Shown piece by piece: positions 20,951 through 33,189 of a stretch of 64,000 bases of DNA. The position numbers were made by a program, and so were the translations under genes. The stretch is from Gigaspora margarita. Taxonomy: Eukaryota > Glomeromycota > Glomeromycetes > Diversisporales > Gigasporaceae. Within the stretch, counting starts at the first letter, position 1; each line of letters opens with the position of its first letter. Below the pieces are notes generated by a model, which saw nothing but the letters and a program-made list of their open reading frames with translations, was not told the DNA's origin and searched no databases. The stretch spans positions 1 to 64,000 of the forward strand of contig WTPW01000422.1 of assembly GCA_009809945.1 (NCBI GenBank), written 5' to 3'.

Positions 20951-22260
20951 TGTTTTGATCCATCACAGAGTAAAAAAAAATAAAACAAAAAGAAAATAAA
21001 ATAAAATGCTGATTAAAGCAAATTAAACAAAATTGTATAGAAAAAAAAACAAAAAAAGCTATTTTATACTATTTTTTCTTCTCTCTCCCTTTTCTCCTCT
21101 CTTCCTTTTTTCCTTTTTTTTTTAATATTTCAAATTGTTTGAAATATTTAGAACTAGGAAATCAAGCTGGATTAGTAGATCTGTAGCCTGAATCATAACA
21201 AGACGTGTATGACTAATATTTTCAAAATGTTTCAAAATGTTTTGATAATTATAGTACAAGATCAAATTAGATCTTTGTTTTTTTTAGTTTGTAATCTAGA
21301 ACTTCTATCAATTTTATATTGTTTTTTATTTTTGTTTTGCTTTTTTTAGTTCGTTTTATTTTATTTAGTTTCACTTAGTTTCATTTTGTTATTTCATTTT
21401 TTTTCTTTTATTTATTATTATTTAAATTTTTTTTATTTTATTTTAAAAAAATACCAACTCTAACTTTTGGCTATTTGCAAGAAATCCAATAACTTTTCAA
21501 AACTTTGTGCAAGCCAACTCAGCCTTCCAAAACTTGGCAAGAACACACAACTGATTTTACCAAGCAATTTCTAAATTTCAAAGAATACTTCTTTAGAGAA
21601 ATAAAGATGTAGTTGGTGCTTTATTTTTTTCATTTGATGATTTTTGTTCTTTTTGTTTTTGTTTTGTTTTTTTTTTATTTTTTTTTATTAATTTATTTTA
21701 TTCTGGCACTTTGCGAGAAAAATAACCTAGGCTTTGTTGACACTTTGCAAACAAACCCAGACTTTTCTGGCACTTTGCAAGAATATATACAACTTGATTT
21801 TAGCAATTTTATTACAAACTCAACTTCAAAGAAATGGAGATTTGGGGTTTTATTTTTTTTATTTAGTTTGCTTATATTTCATTTTTTTTTGTTTGTTTTC
21901 TTTTTACTTATTTCTTTAATTTGTATTTTTTTTATTTATTCTAGCACATTGTGAAAACCTTTGATAATTTCTGAATTACAAGAAATGAACTCTTACTTCG
22001 GGAAAATAAAGATTTGGGGCTTTATTTATTTTTTTATTTAGTTTGCTTATATTTTTGTTTTTTGTTTGTTTTTCTTTTTTTTACTTATTTTTTTAATTTT
22101 ATTTTATTTATTCCTGACTTTCTTCAGAACTTTGCAAGAAAACGACCTGACTTTTTTAGCACTTTACAAGAACACCAACTCTAATTTTTCTGGCACTTTG
22201 CAAGAAATAGCAAATATAAGTGAATATAATAGTAGATATGATAAAGTGCGAAAATAGTTA
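20950..22260 (+). repeat. Unclassified T-rich dispersed repeat, copy 1
   Basis: The region contains GGAAATCAAGCTGGATTAG, then TAGATCTGTAGCC (21157-21188), and then several irregular repeats of GGCACTTTGCAAGAA (21530-22210) separated by T-rich runs. The same two blocks occur in inverted orientation at 29220-29900. Hydrophobic open frames are products of the poly-T composition. Confidence 0.55.
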
Positions 22261-22329
22261 AAAATACTACTATTTTTTTATTTTTGTTCTTTTTTGTTAT
22301 TTTTTAGGGTTTTTTTTTGGTTTTTGGAG

Positions 22330-22570
22330 TTTTTTTATAATAATAATTATAATAAAAATATATAATATAATATAATATATAATAATAATAAATAAAAAAA
22401 ATTTTATATTAAATTGCGAAAACTTGCAAATATTGATTAAAAATATATTTTTAATTTAAAATATAATATATAATAATAATAATAAAAAAATTAAAATTTT
22501 ATAATAAATTGTGAAACCTTGTAAAAACCTGTAAAATATTTGCAAAAAGTATAATTATGTGAATATAATA
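22330..22570. repeat. Dispersed AT-rich repeat related to 1441-1625
   Basis: It shares TAATAATAATAAATAAA runs, TTTTATATTAAATTGC and a GTGAATATAATA-type end with 1441-1625, in the same orientation. Confidence 0.45.
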
Positions 22571-22624
22571 TTATTATTGATATTATATCCGATATATATT
22601 GATTAATATCTATATCAGATATAT

Positions 22625-22869
22625 GGGGTGAGTCAATAAAAATCAATTAAATTTTTAATATTAAAATTTTTTGAATCTTTGAATAGAAATAACTTAACAA
22701 ATATTTAATCAAATTTGATAAAAAATTTTTTAAATTGATTTTATAAACCTATAGAATTAATTTAAAAAAAATTTTATTAAATTTGATCAAGGATTTGTTA
22801 AATTATCTTGATTTAAACTTTTAAAAAAAGGTACTAAAAAAATTTGCTTGATTTCTATTGACTCACCCC
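22625..22869. mobile_element. TIR MITE, GGGGTGAGTCAATA family
   Basis: The inverted ends are GGGGTGAGTCAATAAAAATC and, reversed from the right, GGGGTGAGTCAATAGAAATC. The inner arms also pair (AAATTTGAT/ATCAAATTT), so the 245 bp forms a near-complete hairpin. The flanks are too AT-repetitive to define a duplication. Confidence 0.7.
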
Positions 22870-23333
22870 ATTATATCGCTTACTATCATTATCAATAAAA
22901 ATCAGCAGGGGTGTTGGGTATCGATATATATCTTATCAGTTAGTTATTGATATCTATATATAAAATTTGCCTATGGGTCTTAAATACATTTTGGAAGCTG
23001 TAATATATTCGTGGAATTTATAATATATACATGATGTTTATAATAAACTCGTGACTTTTATCACAAACTTGTAACAAATTTTATGTATACACAAGTGGTA
23101 GAATGTTTGTAGACTTGGAGAAATCACATATTCATAACAATAATTGCATATTCATTACTTTCTAATTCTAAGCTACCAAGCCTTATTTAATTTTTTCATT
23201 TTAGTATAGTTTATTAAAATACTTAACAAGTTGTAAAATCAATAATAATAACAGGTACAAATAAATACAACCAAAATAAATAATAAAATATATTGAAAAT
23301 AGGATAATTCTATTTTATAAAATAATTAATTGT

Positions 23334-23591
23334 TTGTGTTGTACTGCAGATGTCTGGTGAATCAGTTGAGATTGGTCAAGAAGCAGATAAGATCAGAGGG
23401 TTTAAATAGGCAATTCCTGTAGTTGGGTTGCAGGTATAGCAGCTAGTGTGGAACCTTTGGGCAGACTACTTAAATTAGACACCAAAAGTGTATGTGTAGC
23501 TAGTTGTACCTTCGTCCCTATATAATTTCTGATGAGTAAACTGAATAAACACTATCCTTCAAGACAGGCACTTTGAAACTGAAAAAAAAAT
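23334..23591 (+). mobile_element. 5'-truncated SINE, sibling of 13628-14237
   Basis: From 23395 the sequence matches the 3' third of the SINE at 13628 (AGAGGGTTTAAATAGGCAA, GTATAGCAGCTAGTGTGGAA, then an A-run). An exact 13-bp direct repeat, AATAATTAATTGT, flanks it (23321-23333 and 23592-23604). The tRNA-like head is missing, as expected for incomplete reverse transcription. Confidence 0.8.
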
Positions 23592-23639
23592 AATAATTAA
23601 TTGTAACAATAGTTAAAGATCCATGGCTCAGTAGTAAAA

Positions 23640-23895
23640 GATCATGCAGTTAGTTTTTGGGCTTTGCAGCTGCATGAACAGTGCAAGGACCTTATTAGTA
23701 AATAGTAGGCTCTGCAGCTGCATAGTTGTACAAGGGCTATTTGTAGTATTTTTGGGCTCTGTAGTTGTAGTAGCAGTGCAAGAACCCTTACTAATGGATA
23801 GTTAGGCTCCATACAGTGCAGTAGCAGTACAAGGACGCTTATTAGTAGATATTTAGCTCTGTAACTGCAGCAGCAGTACAAGAACCTGTAATAGA
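23640..23895. repeat. ~60-bp tandem repeat, four imperfect units
   Basis: Units contain GGCTCTGCAGCTGCA, AGCAGTACAAGGAC and TTATTAGTAGATA. Just before them, 23620-23645 resembles the 5' half of a tRNA (TGGCTCAGTAGT), so this could be the head of another small retroposon. No B box was found. The minus-strand open frame here follows the repeat. Confidence 0.55.
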
Positions 23896-24091
23896 TACTA
23901 CAAGATAATGCTCTAATACTCTTTTTAACTATAATAATTTATGTTTGCTATCTTTCTTGTATTTGGGGTTCATGTAATAGGCAGGGTGCAGTTTAGAATA
24001 TTGGTTTAGGAAATCTGGGGTCCAAAAAGTCAGTAGTTTATGAATTTGACGGATTGGAAGAATAATTTGTACAGGTTCAAATAATTAGCCC

Positions 24092-25223
24092 CAGTGTTTA
24101 AAATTCAAGTCAAAAGTTATGTTCTCAAAAAAGCATAATTTAAATTTTATTGTTCTCAAAAACTTTTTAGTGTTCATTATATATTAAATATATTGAACAT
24201 TAATTTTAAAAGAATGTTCATATTTATATTAGCTTCAAACAATATTGATATATATTATTTATTAATTTACAACAAAATTAATTCAAATTAATAAAAATCA
24301 ATAATATAATAATTAATTCTATGATCAAGTTTGCACCATTCTTGGCATGCTAATGAAAATTAAGCTTTTCTTTTCTCACTTATAGTTTAACATATTTTGA
24401 ATTAAAGTTATCTAACTTTTAATAATAAAATAAGTAGATAATAAATAAATAACTTATGTTCTGATAGTTCAATATAGTAAATTAAATAATTTTTAATAAA
24501 GAATTCATTGTTAATAGAATAATAACTTATTTGAAAATAAATTCTATACTTACAATTCACACACTAAGTTCATGCTTATCTATTAATAATTTTTATCTTT
24601 GTAAATGATTCTTTGTATTTTTTTAATATAATACAATATATTATACAATTTAAATTCTAATAATTTTGTTAGAACTTCAAGTGTTTTTTATATTTGCTCA
24701 TAGTAAAACAAGCCTTTTTATTCCAATTACTTTGTTATTTAACTATTTAAACTTTGTATTAACAAATACTTTGTGTCTTTTTTACTTGCTTAGTATTAGC
24801 ATATCATTTGACCCAAGTTATCTATATATAAGTCTATACAATAATAATATTCTCAATATAAAAAACACACTGCATGGCTAATGAATATTTTATTTTAAAA
24901 TCTTTAAAGGCTATTTCCTTAAATATTTATTTGTTACCCATGTTGTACAGCTTTAAACATATGTGCTATACATAGTATATACATATATGATATATAGAAT
25001 TTGTCATGATCAAATTACATTATCAAATTGATAAACATTTTATATAATTTATTGTTCTTATTAGTAAATCTAGAACATAAAAATTTTATAAATGTTCTCT
25101 TTGAGAATATTTCAAGTGGATAAAATGTTCTCAAATAAGAGAACCTTTTTTTAAATATCAATGTTCATAAAAAAAAAACAAATGTTCATTGAGAACCATG
25201 AGAACATTGAATTTTAAACGCTG
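24092..25223. mobile_element. Non-autonomous hAT element, 1.1 kb
   Basis: The inverted ends are CAGTGTTTAAAATTCAAG and, reversed from the right, CAGCGTTTAAAATTCAAT, with further GTTCTC-rich subterminal pairs. An exact 8-bp duplication, ATTAGCCC, flanks it (24084-24091 and 25224-25231). The interior is AT-rich with repeated TGTTC words, and the short frame at 24666-24881 has no transposase features. Confidence 0.8.
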
Positions 25224-25492
25224 ATTAGCCCTATTCTAGAGGCCTTTGTTATAGATATTGAAGTTTGAGTATGTAATGCTAAAGCTTGTTTGGATAGCAA
25301 TCTATTCCTATATGTTTTTTCATATATAGCAATAAAATAGCTAATTAAGCAATAATAATTGCCTATTTAAAAATAAATATTGTCTATTTTTATAAACATC
25401 AAATTTCCTGCATTTACTTTTTGAAGCCTCTTATTTAATAAATTTTAGAATAAAAAATTTTTATTAAAAATAATAAAATTTAAAAAATTGAT

Positions 25493-25619
25493 ATAGCATG
25501 AATTGAAGAACACTTATACTACTATTCAAACACTATTACATATGCATTTCCATAAAATTTTGTGATAGTATTGTATAACAGTTTGAATAGTAGTTTGAGT
25601 ATCATTTAAATCATGCTAT
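25493..25619. mobile_element. Hairpin MITE, ATAGCATGA family
   Basis: The 127-bp sequence folds back. ATAGCATGAATTGAAGAA pairs with the right end ATTTAAATCATGCTAT, and ACTACTATTCAAAC pairs with GTTTGAATAGTAGT. Confidence 0.65.
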
Positions 25620-25759
25620 TTAATAGTAAAATTTTTAAATTTTACCAGTATAATCCTATCAACCTGTTTTTTTCTTTTATTTTAATGATTTGACATAATT
25701 TTTTGTTACTTCTTCCAGGCTTTCATTAGTTGACAAATTGTGAAAAGTAATAGTTCTTG

Positions 25760-26330
25760 TCAAGCAAACTTTTTAATTTCAGCAATAATTTCTTCAGATT
25801 TTTTTAAATGTTGAATATTACTACAACTACAAGATATATGTTCATTGTGATTATATTTATAATAAATAATTACAATATCTTCCAAAAAAATATGTTGCTT
25901 ATAAAGAATTTTTATCTTATATTGACAACCAACTTTCTTTAATTCTGGACATTTTTTTTGTGTTTCCTTCTTATATACGATTATTGTGTACTTGCTTTGT
26001 GCCAACACGTGAGCAAATATAATGTTCTGTTCAGAAACCTTTAGATTCATTTTTGTATGTTCCATGAGGTTTTGTAAAATTTATTTTTTTAGCTGATTTT
26101 TCTTCTCTTTTTCATTAATGATATGCTAAAAGAGGTAAGATAAATTTTTGATACTCTTTATTTTCTTCAAGAATATATAAAGATTGTGTACTAGAATAGA
26201 TTTATGCATGGTTTATCAAAATATCTGCAAGTTTTTGTTAAATTTCTTTACTGTTATTAATCTCGCTAGTGTCAATATCAGAATCAAAGTTATAATCACT
26301 AGCAGCTTCTATGATGAAAGTAATACTCAA
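25760..26330 (-). pseudogene. FAR1-like DNA-binding fragment of a transposase-type gene, decayed
   Basis: The 3' piece (25760-26065) is a 101-residue frame with GCQYKIKILYKQHIF, then DIVIIYYKYNHNEHIS. This has the same C-to-HNH spacing and surrounding pattern as the FAR1 region of the MULE at 10006-10680 (KCQWHMNL, VVVITLNNNHNHELS). Upstream on the same strand, coding-like sequence (SDYNFDSDIDTSEINNS, then LYILEENKEYQKFILPLL) continues to about 26330 in other frames with stops. No catalytic core follows downstream. It could be a MULE relic or another transposase with a GCM/FAR1-type zinc domain. Confidence 0.45.
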
Positions 26331-26404
26331 ACCAAAAAAAACTTGTTTTATAAAATACTTTTATTTAAGTTTTATTTATTTTGGATCTTAAAAAAGGTAA
26401 AGTA

Positions 26405-26590
26405 TTTTCAGAATGCAAAAATTGTAAATTTAAATATTGTTTCTTTTGCATAGCTTATTTATAATAAGGATGATATAAAAAGATTACAAACTATAAATAC
26501 TTATCTTTGTATACATAGTGCAAGAAATCAAAAATTTCCAGAATGCATATATTGTAAATTTAAAGATTGCTTCTTTCGCATGCTGAATTT
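26405..26590. repeat. Tandem duplication of a ~55-bp block, ~140-bp period
   Basis: AGAATGCAAAAATTGTAAAT near 26411 recurs as AGAATGCATATATTGTAAAT near 26539, each followed by TTAAA-ATTG-TTCTTT. Confidence 0.55.
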
Positions 26591-26599
26591 TCCTATAAT

Positions 26600-29219
26600 C
26601 ATGCCTATAACATTATTTTAAATATGTATTATCTAAAAATAAGATTTATAAGTTTTGGAATAATAGCATGTTTTCTAAAATAATGCACAAATTATTCAAT
26701 TACATAATTGGTTCATATATCAGACAATCAACCTTTAACTCAAATAATTTGCATATAGCATAACACACAGGTAGGTGCTATTATACAAAAATATCATTTA
26801 TTTGCAATAAGAATGAGATAAAAAAATTATTTTTCAGAATATATTGGTACAGTGTATGAAAATAATTATTTTAGTTATTACACAAATAATGCATATTGCA
26901 AATAGATATTTCTTGAGTTATTAATTTAGAATACAAATACCACATAAGCACGAAATTATGCTCTTGGGCATTATTTTTAAAATTGGGTCCTTTGAAAAAT
27001 AGACCATTTGGTCTTGAATTAACCCATTGGCATTTTGGATTAACATGTATCCTAATATAGCTTATATTAATGTTGGCAAGTCAGTTCTCTATAAGTGCAT
27101 TCTCAATAAGAATGCTTCACATTCACCTTTTCTCTATAACTTTTTTTACAAGTAGATTATTATACAAAATAGCTAATAATGATAGATATTTAGTTAAATA
27201 GAAATGGCTATATTCTGACATTAATAAAATCAACTATTTGTACAACTGGTTTTGTTAATCAATGCAAATTAGAATGATTGTTGTTTTATTGCTTATATAA
27301 GCTATTTGTTTATTGATTTATTTTTGATTATGAGTTAGAAGCATTTTTATTTTTCTGCTAGTATTTTTTTAAATCATTCTAAAATTTTAGCCTAACTGTT
27401 ATCATTCTTCTAAAATATAGATAGAAATATTTGAATTTTTAATTAATTTAGCCAAATTTTTAATTTAATCTATAGATTATATCATGATTCCTGTATAAAT
27501 TGTGGTAGGCTTTTTTTAAATAGAGTTTATCTCTTCAAAGTATACTATTAATATACATATTTGACCCAAGATTTATTAATAATTGATTTATTAAAAAAAA
27601 GAAAAAATCTTCAATTAAAATCAAAAAATATTAAAATAGTAAATCTATAAGGAAAGGTGAATTTATGACAGTATATGAGAAATACAAATATTTGAACAAC
27701 CTATTGCAACCAAATTGCTTCTAATCCAAAAGAATATAATAAAAAATTTATAAAGAATTTTATTTATGTGCTAAGATATTCAAAATTTTAAAAAATTTAA
27801 TTTTTTCTTTATTTAATACCAAGTTAGAAGTATATTGTAATATCTAGTATCACAAATTAAAAATTAAGAATCAATCAAAATCAATTAGTTGACAAAGTTG
27901 ACAACTAATAATATATTAAAATTGAATAAAATTGAACAAAATTTGAATAAAAATCAAATAATTGAAAATTGACAACTAATCAATTGCAAAATTTTTAGCA
28001 ATTTGTATTACTAGTAAAATTGGCATTAAAATCAAACATTTTTAGGATAATATGGATATCAAAGATGATATTTAAAGAAATTATATTATGCAATGTGCAA
28101 TAAATAGACCTTTGTATAGTAATATCCATACTTAGCATAAATATAATAGAAAGACAAATTAATATTTGTAATTTTATTAACTTTTATATTGCTAAACTTT
28201 TAATGTTACCAAGTATAGCATCAAAGGCAAAAAAAATATTGTAAAATTTATGGAATTTACCCTATATAGTCCCAAAGCTTTAGAAGAAGATAACATACAA
28301 TTGTATCAGATATCTGCTCATTTGATATAGTTATATTAGAATCTTTATATAAAAAGCAAAAATTAGTAGCTAAGCAATTTTTTTAATATACAGGCTACCA
28401 GTTTATTGGCAAAAATTTGGAAGAATTTAAAAAAATTTGTTAATTTCAGCCTATTATGACTCAAATTCGGGTTAATCTGCTAATTTTTGTTGTACTACTA
28501 ATCTATTCTAATGATTCACTACTATATAATATTTATTTGAGATTAGAATTCCATCTCGAACTAAGAAAACTGTATATCTGATTAACTGACTCAAAAATTT
28601 TACTAACTAAGTCATATTTTTAACAAACCAGTTTAATATGATATATGGGTTGCCCATTAATAAACAGATTACTTATTGACAATAATTTTCTATTTATTTA
28701 CAGATACATTTATGCACATTATTATTGTTAAAATAAGAAAAATAAAGTTTATATAAAAGTAACACAAATTGTCAATTTTCTAAAGTGGCATATAATTTAT
28801 AATATTATTATAATATAATAACTTGTAGAGTGAACTTTTTTGTTAGAGTAATCTATATATCAAAAATTTGACTCTTGACATATCTGTTTGTGATGCAGCC
28901 TCTTTATTATTATATTAGAGTACAAAATAGTAGAATTATAAAAATATTGTAATAAATTAAAAAAAAATATAAAGACACATCTACAAACACATCATATCTA
29001 ATAACAAGGTAACTATATTCTTTTAATAAATAATGCATATATATTAATTGTCAATTATAATTATTTAATAAACAGCTGCTTTATTAAACTTGTGCACTAT
29101 TTTAATTTTATACATTTATGTACTATACTATGTTTATAGCACCAATATTTGATTTTGTAATAAGTTATATCTCATTATTTCATTATAAGCAATTTTTATT
29201 TGTAGTTATTAAGTTCTTG
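26600..29219. other. Long AT-rich stretch without a supported gene
   Basis: No frame with convincing protein character and no clear TIR pair was recognised by eye. Dispersed short coding-like shreds may exist, but none can be named. Confidence 0.4.
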
Positions 29220-29900
29220 CTAATTTATAAATTGCAAAAAGCTGTGTTAATGTTCACAAAATACTAAAAAAGTCTGGGTTGTTTTCTTGCAAAGTGCTAG
29301 AAAATAAAGAGTTGTGTTCTCACAAAGTGCTAGAATAAAATAAATTAATAAAAAAATTTTCAAAAAAAAAGCAAAAACAAAAAATATCAAACAAAAAAAT
29401 AACTAAAGCAAAACCTTGCAAAACTTGTGAATCTTGCACTTAACTAAATTATTTCTCTAATGAAGCATTCTTGGAAATTTATAAATTGCTAGGCAAAGTA
29501 TAGAAGTTTGAGTTGGCTTGCAAAGTAAAATGGTGTTCTTGCAAAGTACCAAAAGATTGTTGGTTTTTTTTTGCAAAGGACTAGTGTCTTGTAAAATGCC
29601 AAATAAAATGAAAAATTTAAAATAAATAAATAAAAAAAAAAAGAAAACACAAAACAAAAACAAAAGAAAACAAAAAAAAAACAACAAAAACAACAAAATA
29701 AAAAATATGTAAAACTGAATAGAAGAACTAATTTATGAACAAAAATCTAATCTGTCTTGTAATACAGAAATTGTAAATTAATTTCAATATATCATACAAA
29801 ATTTTAAAATATTTTGAACATATAGTTCAATTCACTCTTGGTATGACCCAGGTTACAGATCTACTAATCCAGCTTGGTTTCTTAGTCCTACAATATTTTA
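29220..29900 (-). repeat. Unclassified T-rich dispersed repeat, copy 2 (inverted relative to 20950-22260)
   Basis: Several TTCTTGCAAAGTGCC-like blocks (29285-29600) and GGTTACAGATCTACTAATCC, then AGCTTGGTTTCTTAG (29850-29885) are the reverse complement of blocks in copy 1. The order is kept when read on the minus strand. Confidence 0.55.
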
Positions 29901-30070
29901 AAATATTTTAAAAATTATTTTGAAACTACTCAAAATATTTTCAAAATATTTTGAAATCTAAATATTTCGAAATATAATGCAAAATATTTTAAATATATTG
30001 TAGTTTACAAGATTTTTTGAAAGATTTTGCAGGTTTGCAAGATCTTTCAAAAGATTTTACTACTACATTT

Positions 30071-30299
30071 AATGTTGCAGCTGATGCTGAAAACAGCTGA
30101 TGCTGAAATTTCGATCTATTTTGATACAAATTTTTTAAAATTTTTTTTGGGTAATTTTGGCAGTCTTTTTTAGGGTTGGGTTAGGGTTTAGGGTTAGAAT
30201 TGATTATTAAAGAGTATATGTGGATTTTAACAGGGCATATATTTTCAAATTACGACCCAAATTTCAGCATCAGCCGTTTTCAGCATCAGCTGCGACATT
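30071..30299. mobile_element. TIR MITE with TGATGCTGAAA repeats and telomere-like core
   Basis: The ends are AATGTTGCAGCTGATGCTGA and, reversed from the right, AATGTCGCAGCTGATGCTGA. Each terminus has two copies of AGCTGATGCTGAAA or its complement. The interior contains TTAGGGTTGGGTTAGGG-type sequence (30171-30198). Confidence 0.7.
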
Positions 30300-31235
30300 T
30301 TATAATATACATAATATTTATTTATTATAAAGGCTTATACCCTACTTTAGGTAATATATTTAGTTAAATATGATTGGCTAAACTTTTTTATTTAAAATAA
30401 GATTTGGTTTGACCCTACTCCCTAAAATATTATCTAATAAATGTTAGCACCCAAATAGTTCCAACCTCTATACTTAGTATATGAAGTTAGAATTTATTAG
30501 TAAAATTTTAAGAATCATAAGATTTGGTAGAATTTTATTAATAAAATTCTATAAATTAAAAAATTTTTATAATTTGTAGTTAATCAATCACAATTATGCA
30601 TTTATAGCCAATAAAAAATTGTGATTATAGAGAAGTATTTTTTAATAAATTAGTTTAATAAATGTTTAAAAAATTATAATAGTAATTATACTATTATATA
30701 ATTAGATAAAGGTATTTTAAAATAAAAAAAATAACTATACAAAATTGTATAATTATATAGAGTTTGTGGGAGGTAATTGTATAGGAGAAAACTGTAATAG
30801 AAATTAAAAATAGTTTCACAAAGAAGTATAATTGATTGTATAACATAATACCAACAAGTTTAGCAAATATTTTACAAGATCATATAATATATAAAATCAT
30901 GTATTATACAAATCACATATTATACAAGTTGTACTAACTTGTATAATTTGAGTAATATTACTTTATACAAATTACAAAAGTTACAAAGAGCAAAGATTTA
31001 ATTTGTATAAAATTAATTAAAAATTTGTATACTTATTAAAGAATTATAATTTTATATTGTTAAAAAATGTAGGTAGCATAATTTGAAAAATGGGCTATAT
31101 TGCACAAAAACATATAAGGGGTTTTTTGCAGTAAAAAAAAAGAAAAAGAAATATTTTTTAAAAAAAATTTAAAGGAGGTTGGAGTATTTTGATTATTAAT
31201 AGTCAATTTTAGTTTATTTTTAGTATTTTATATAA
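30300..31235. other. AT-rich stretch without a supported gene
   Basis: TATA-rich sequence with repeated AATCATATATTATACAA words (30880-30960). Nothing codable was recognised. Confidence 0.35.
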
Positions 31236-31368
31236 AGGTTGGAACCAGTTTTAAATATTTGAGTTTATTACATTAATTATTAATAATTGATGTGATAAAC
31301 TCAAATTTTGGTATGATAAATTCGAAATTTGATGTGAAAACTTGAATATTTAATACTAGTTCCAACCT
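31236..31368. mobile_element. Hairpin MITE, AGGTTGGAACCAG family
   Basis: AGGTTGGAACCAGTTTTAAA pairs with the right end read backwards (AGGTTGGAACTAGTATTAAA), and internal TTGAGTTTAT and ATAAACTCAA arms also pair. TTTTATAT occurs 2-3 bp outside both ends and may be an 8-bp duplication, but AT-rich context makes this unsure. Other AGTTCCAACCTCT-like sequence at 30457 hints at a degraded relative. Confidence 0.55.
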
Positions 31369-31369
31369 C

Positions 31370-33180
31370 TAATTTTATATATATAAATAAAGCAAAAGAG
31401 AGCTAAACATCTTTGTTTTAAGAAGCAAACCAGGTTTTCTTGGTTCAAATTATGAAATTGACAATATTTATTTAGTTGAAATTTATTGTATATTATTAAT
31501 AGAAAGTTAAAGAGCAATAAAACTTGGTAATTATGTATACAAAACAAGTTTATATAGTTTTTGTAAGTCTATTTGTCTAAAAATTCTTAAAATTTTAATT
31601 TTTGTAAAGAGAAGTTTTGGTAAAAGTAATTTTGTCAAAAAGAGTTTATCAAGATTATATTTGAAATAGTTTATTTAAACATATTAAAAATTCTAAAACA
31701 TGGTTCTATATTGTGTAGGTATTGCAAAACTAATCCTTGAGAATGCAAAACAAATTGCAATATTTAGAAAAAGAGAAAGTTTTTGATTAAATATAAAATA
31801 TAGATAAACTGCTTATATAGCATCACTAATTTAACTATCAGTAGCAAAATACACTTTATTATATTAAAAATAAAGAGCAATAGTGCCAATTTGCATTATT
31901 ATAACCAAACAATTGAGAATATATATAAACTTGCCAAATAAAATGAAGATTTTATTTCAGATCAATACTATGACTTATATATCAAGATAGAATAAATTTG
32001 TAAAAATAAATATCAATAAAAAGCTATTTATAATAGTATTTAGCAAAGAATTTAGTATTTATTTTGACTAAAATATAAGAAAGAAAAGCTATATCATAAG
32101 ATTTTAACAAAATATTTTGGCATTCTTTCATTAATCTGTAGGCCTAAATTTTTAAAAAATAAGAATATTCAAATGGACTAGAACTTAATATATTTTAGTG
32201 CAATATGACTTTGCAATTAAAGTACAAAACATACGGTATAAGAAATAGTATAAATTCTTTTTATGAAGAAGATCAGATCACAATAATTTTATCAAACATT
32301 AAGAATAAAATCAACTTAAGAAAGAATTGTGTAAAAAAACCAAATTGCATTAAGGTATATTTGGTATTACAAAGACCCGTATATAGTTATTCCAAAGCAT
32401 TTTTGTAAATTGGGTCTTATTGAATAAAGTTAAATCTTTAAAAATAGAAACTAGAAGCAATATTAATCTTTAGAAAAGAGTAAATCAAAATTTAAATGCT
32501 TCTTAATATGCATTTATATAATTTTTTTATGCAAAACAAATAACTATTTATGCAATAGATAATTAACTAAAATTTGTAGTATTTATTTGCTTAAGGTTAT
32601 ATTAAAAGCATTTTGTATTACTTTTTTGCTATAGTACAAATTTAATAATATAATAAGGATAAATTATCAGATTTTTAAGATTGCTTTAACAGGAGTTTGT
32701 AATTTGTTTATCACTATTTTTGTTTGAATAATAAAGATAAATCAACTGATTTTTAAGAATGCATTGATAGGAGTTTGTAATTTCTTTATCTCTATCTTTG
32801 TTTGTAATACTTTCTAGTCCAGCTATTTATCTTTGAAGGTCTTAGCCTTCTTAGAAAGAATGCTTGCCATCTGTTCTACACATTTTACAAGATTCTGGTA
32901 AGCCTTATTATGAATAAAAGCTTGATAACTCTTAAAGCAAACCTAATAAAAAAAACCCCATATCCCATATGAACTAAAACCTTTTGCATAATAAGCCAAG
33001 CCTATCTATATTCGTATCTTTCACTAGTAAGAATTCTGATGCCAAATCCCAAAAATCATACAGACTTCTATTGATTTGAAAAGAATGTAGAACTGAATTC
33101 TTATTCTAATTATTTGAAAAAATGGTATAGATACCAAAGCAATCCCTTTTTGTAGGCAATCTAGTAGAGGATTTCTGCCA
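31370..33180. other. AT-rich stretch without a supported gene
   Basis: Two near-direct blocks (GGATAAATTATCAGATTTTTA near 32658 and its relative near 32728, each followed by AGGAGTTTGTAATTT) indicate a ~70-bp tandem duplication. Short plus-strand coding-like peptides near 32205-32430 are not recognisable. Confidence 0.35.
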
Positions 33181-33189
33181 CTCTGCTAA

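Noticed and set aside
21613-22257. Hydrophobic, membrane-like frames
   Set aside because: They come from poly-T runs that give Phe and Leu, with no conserved motif.
23620-23645. Second tRNA-like 5' half
   Set aside because: Only an A-box-like match; no B box or cloverleaf could be drawn.
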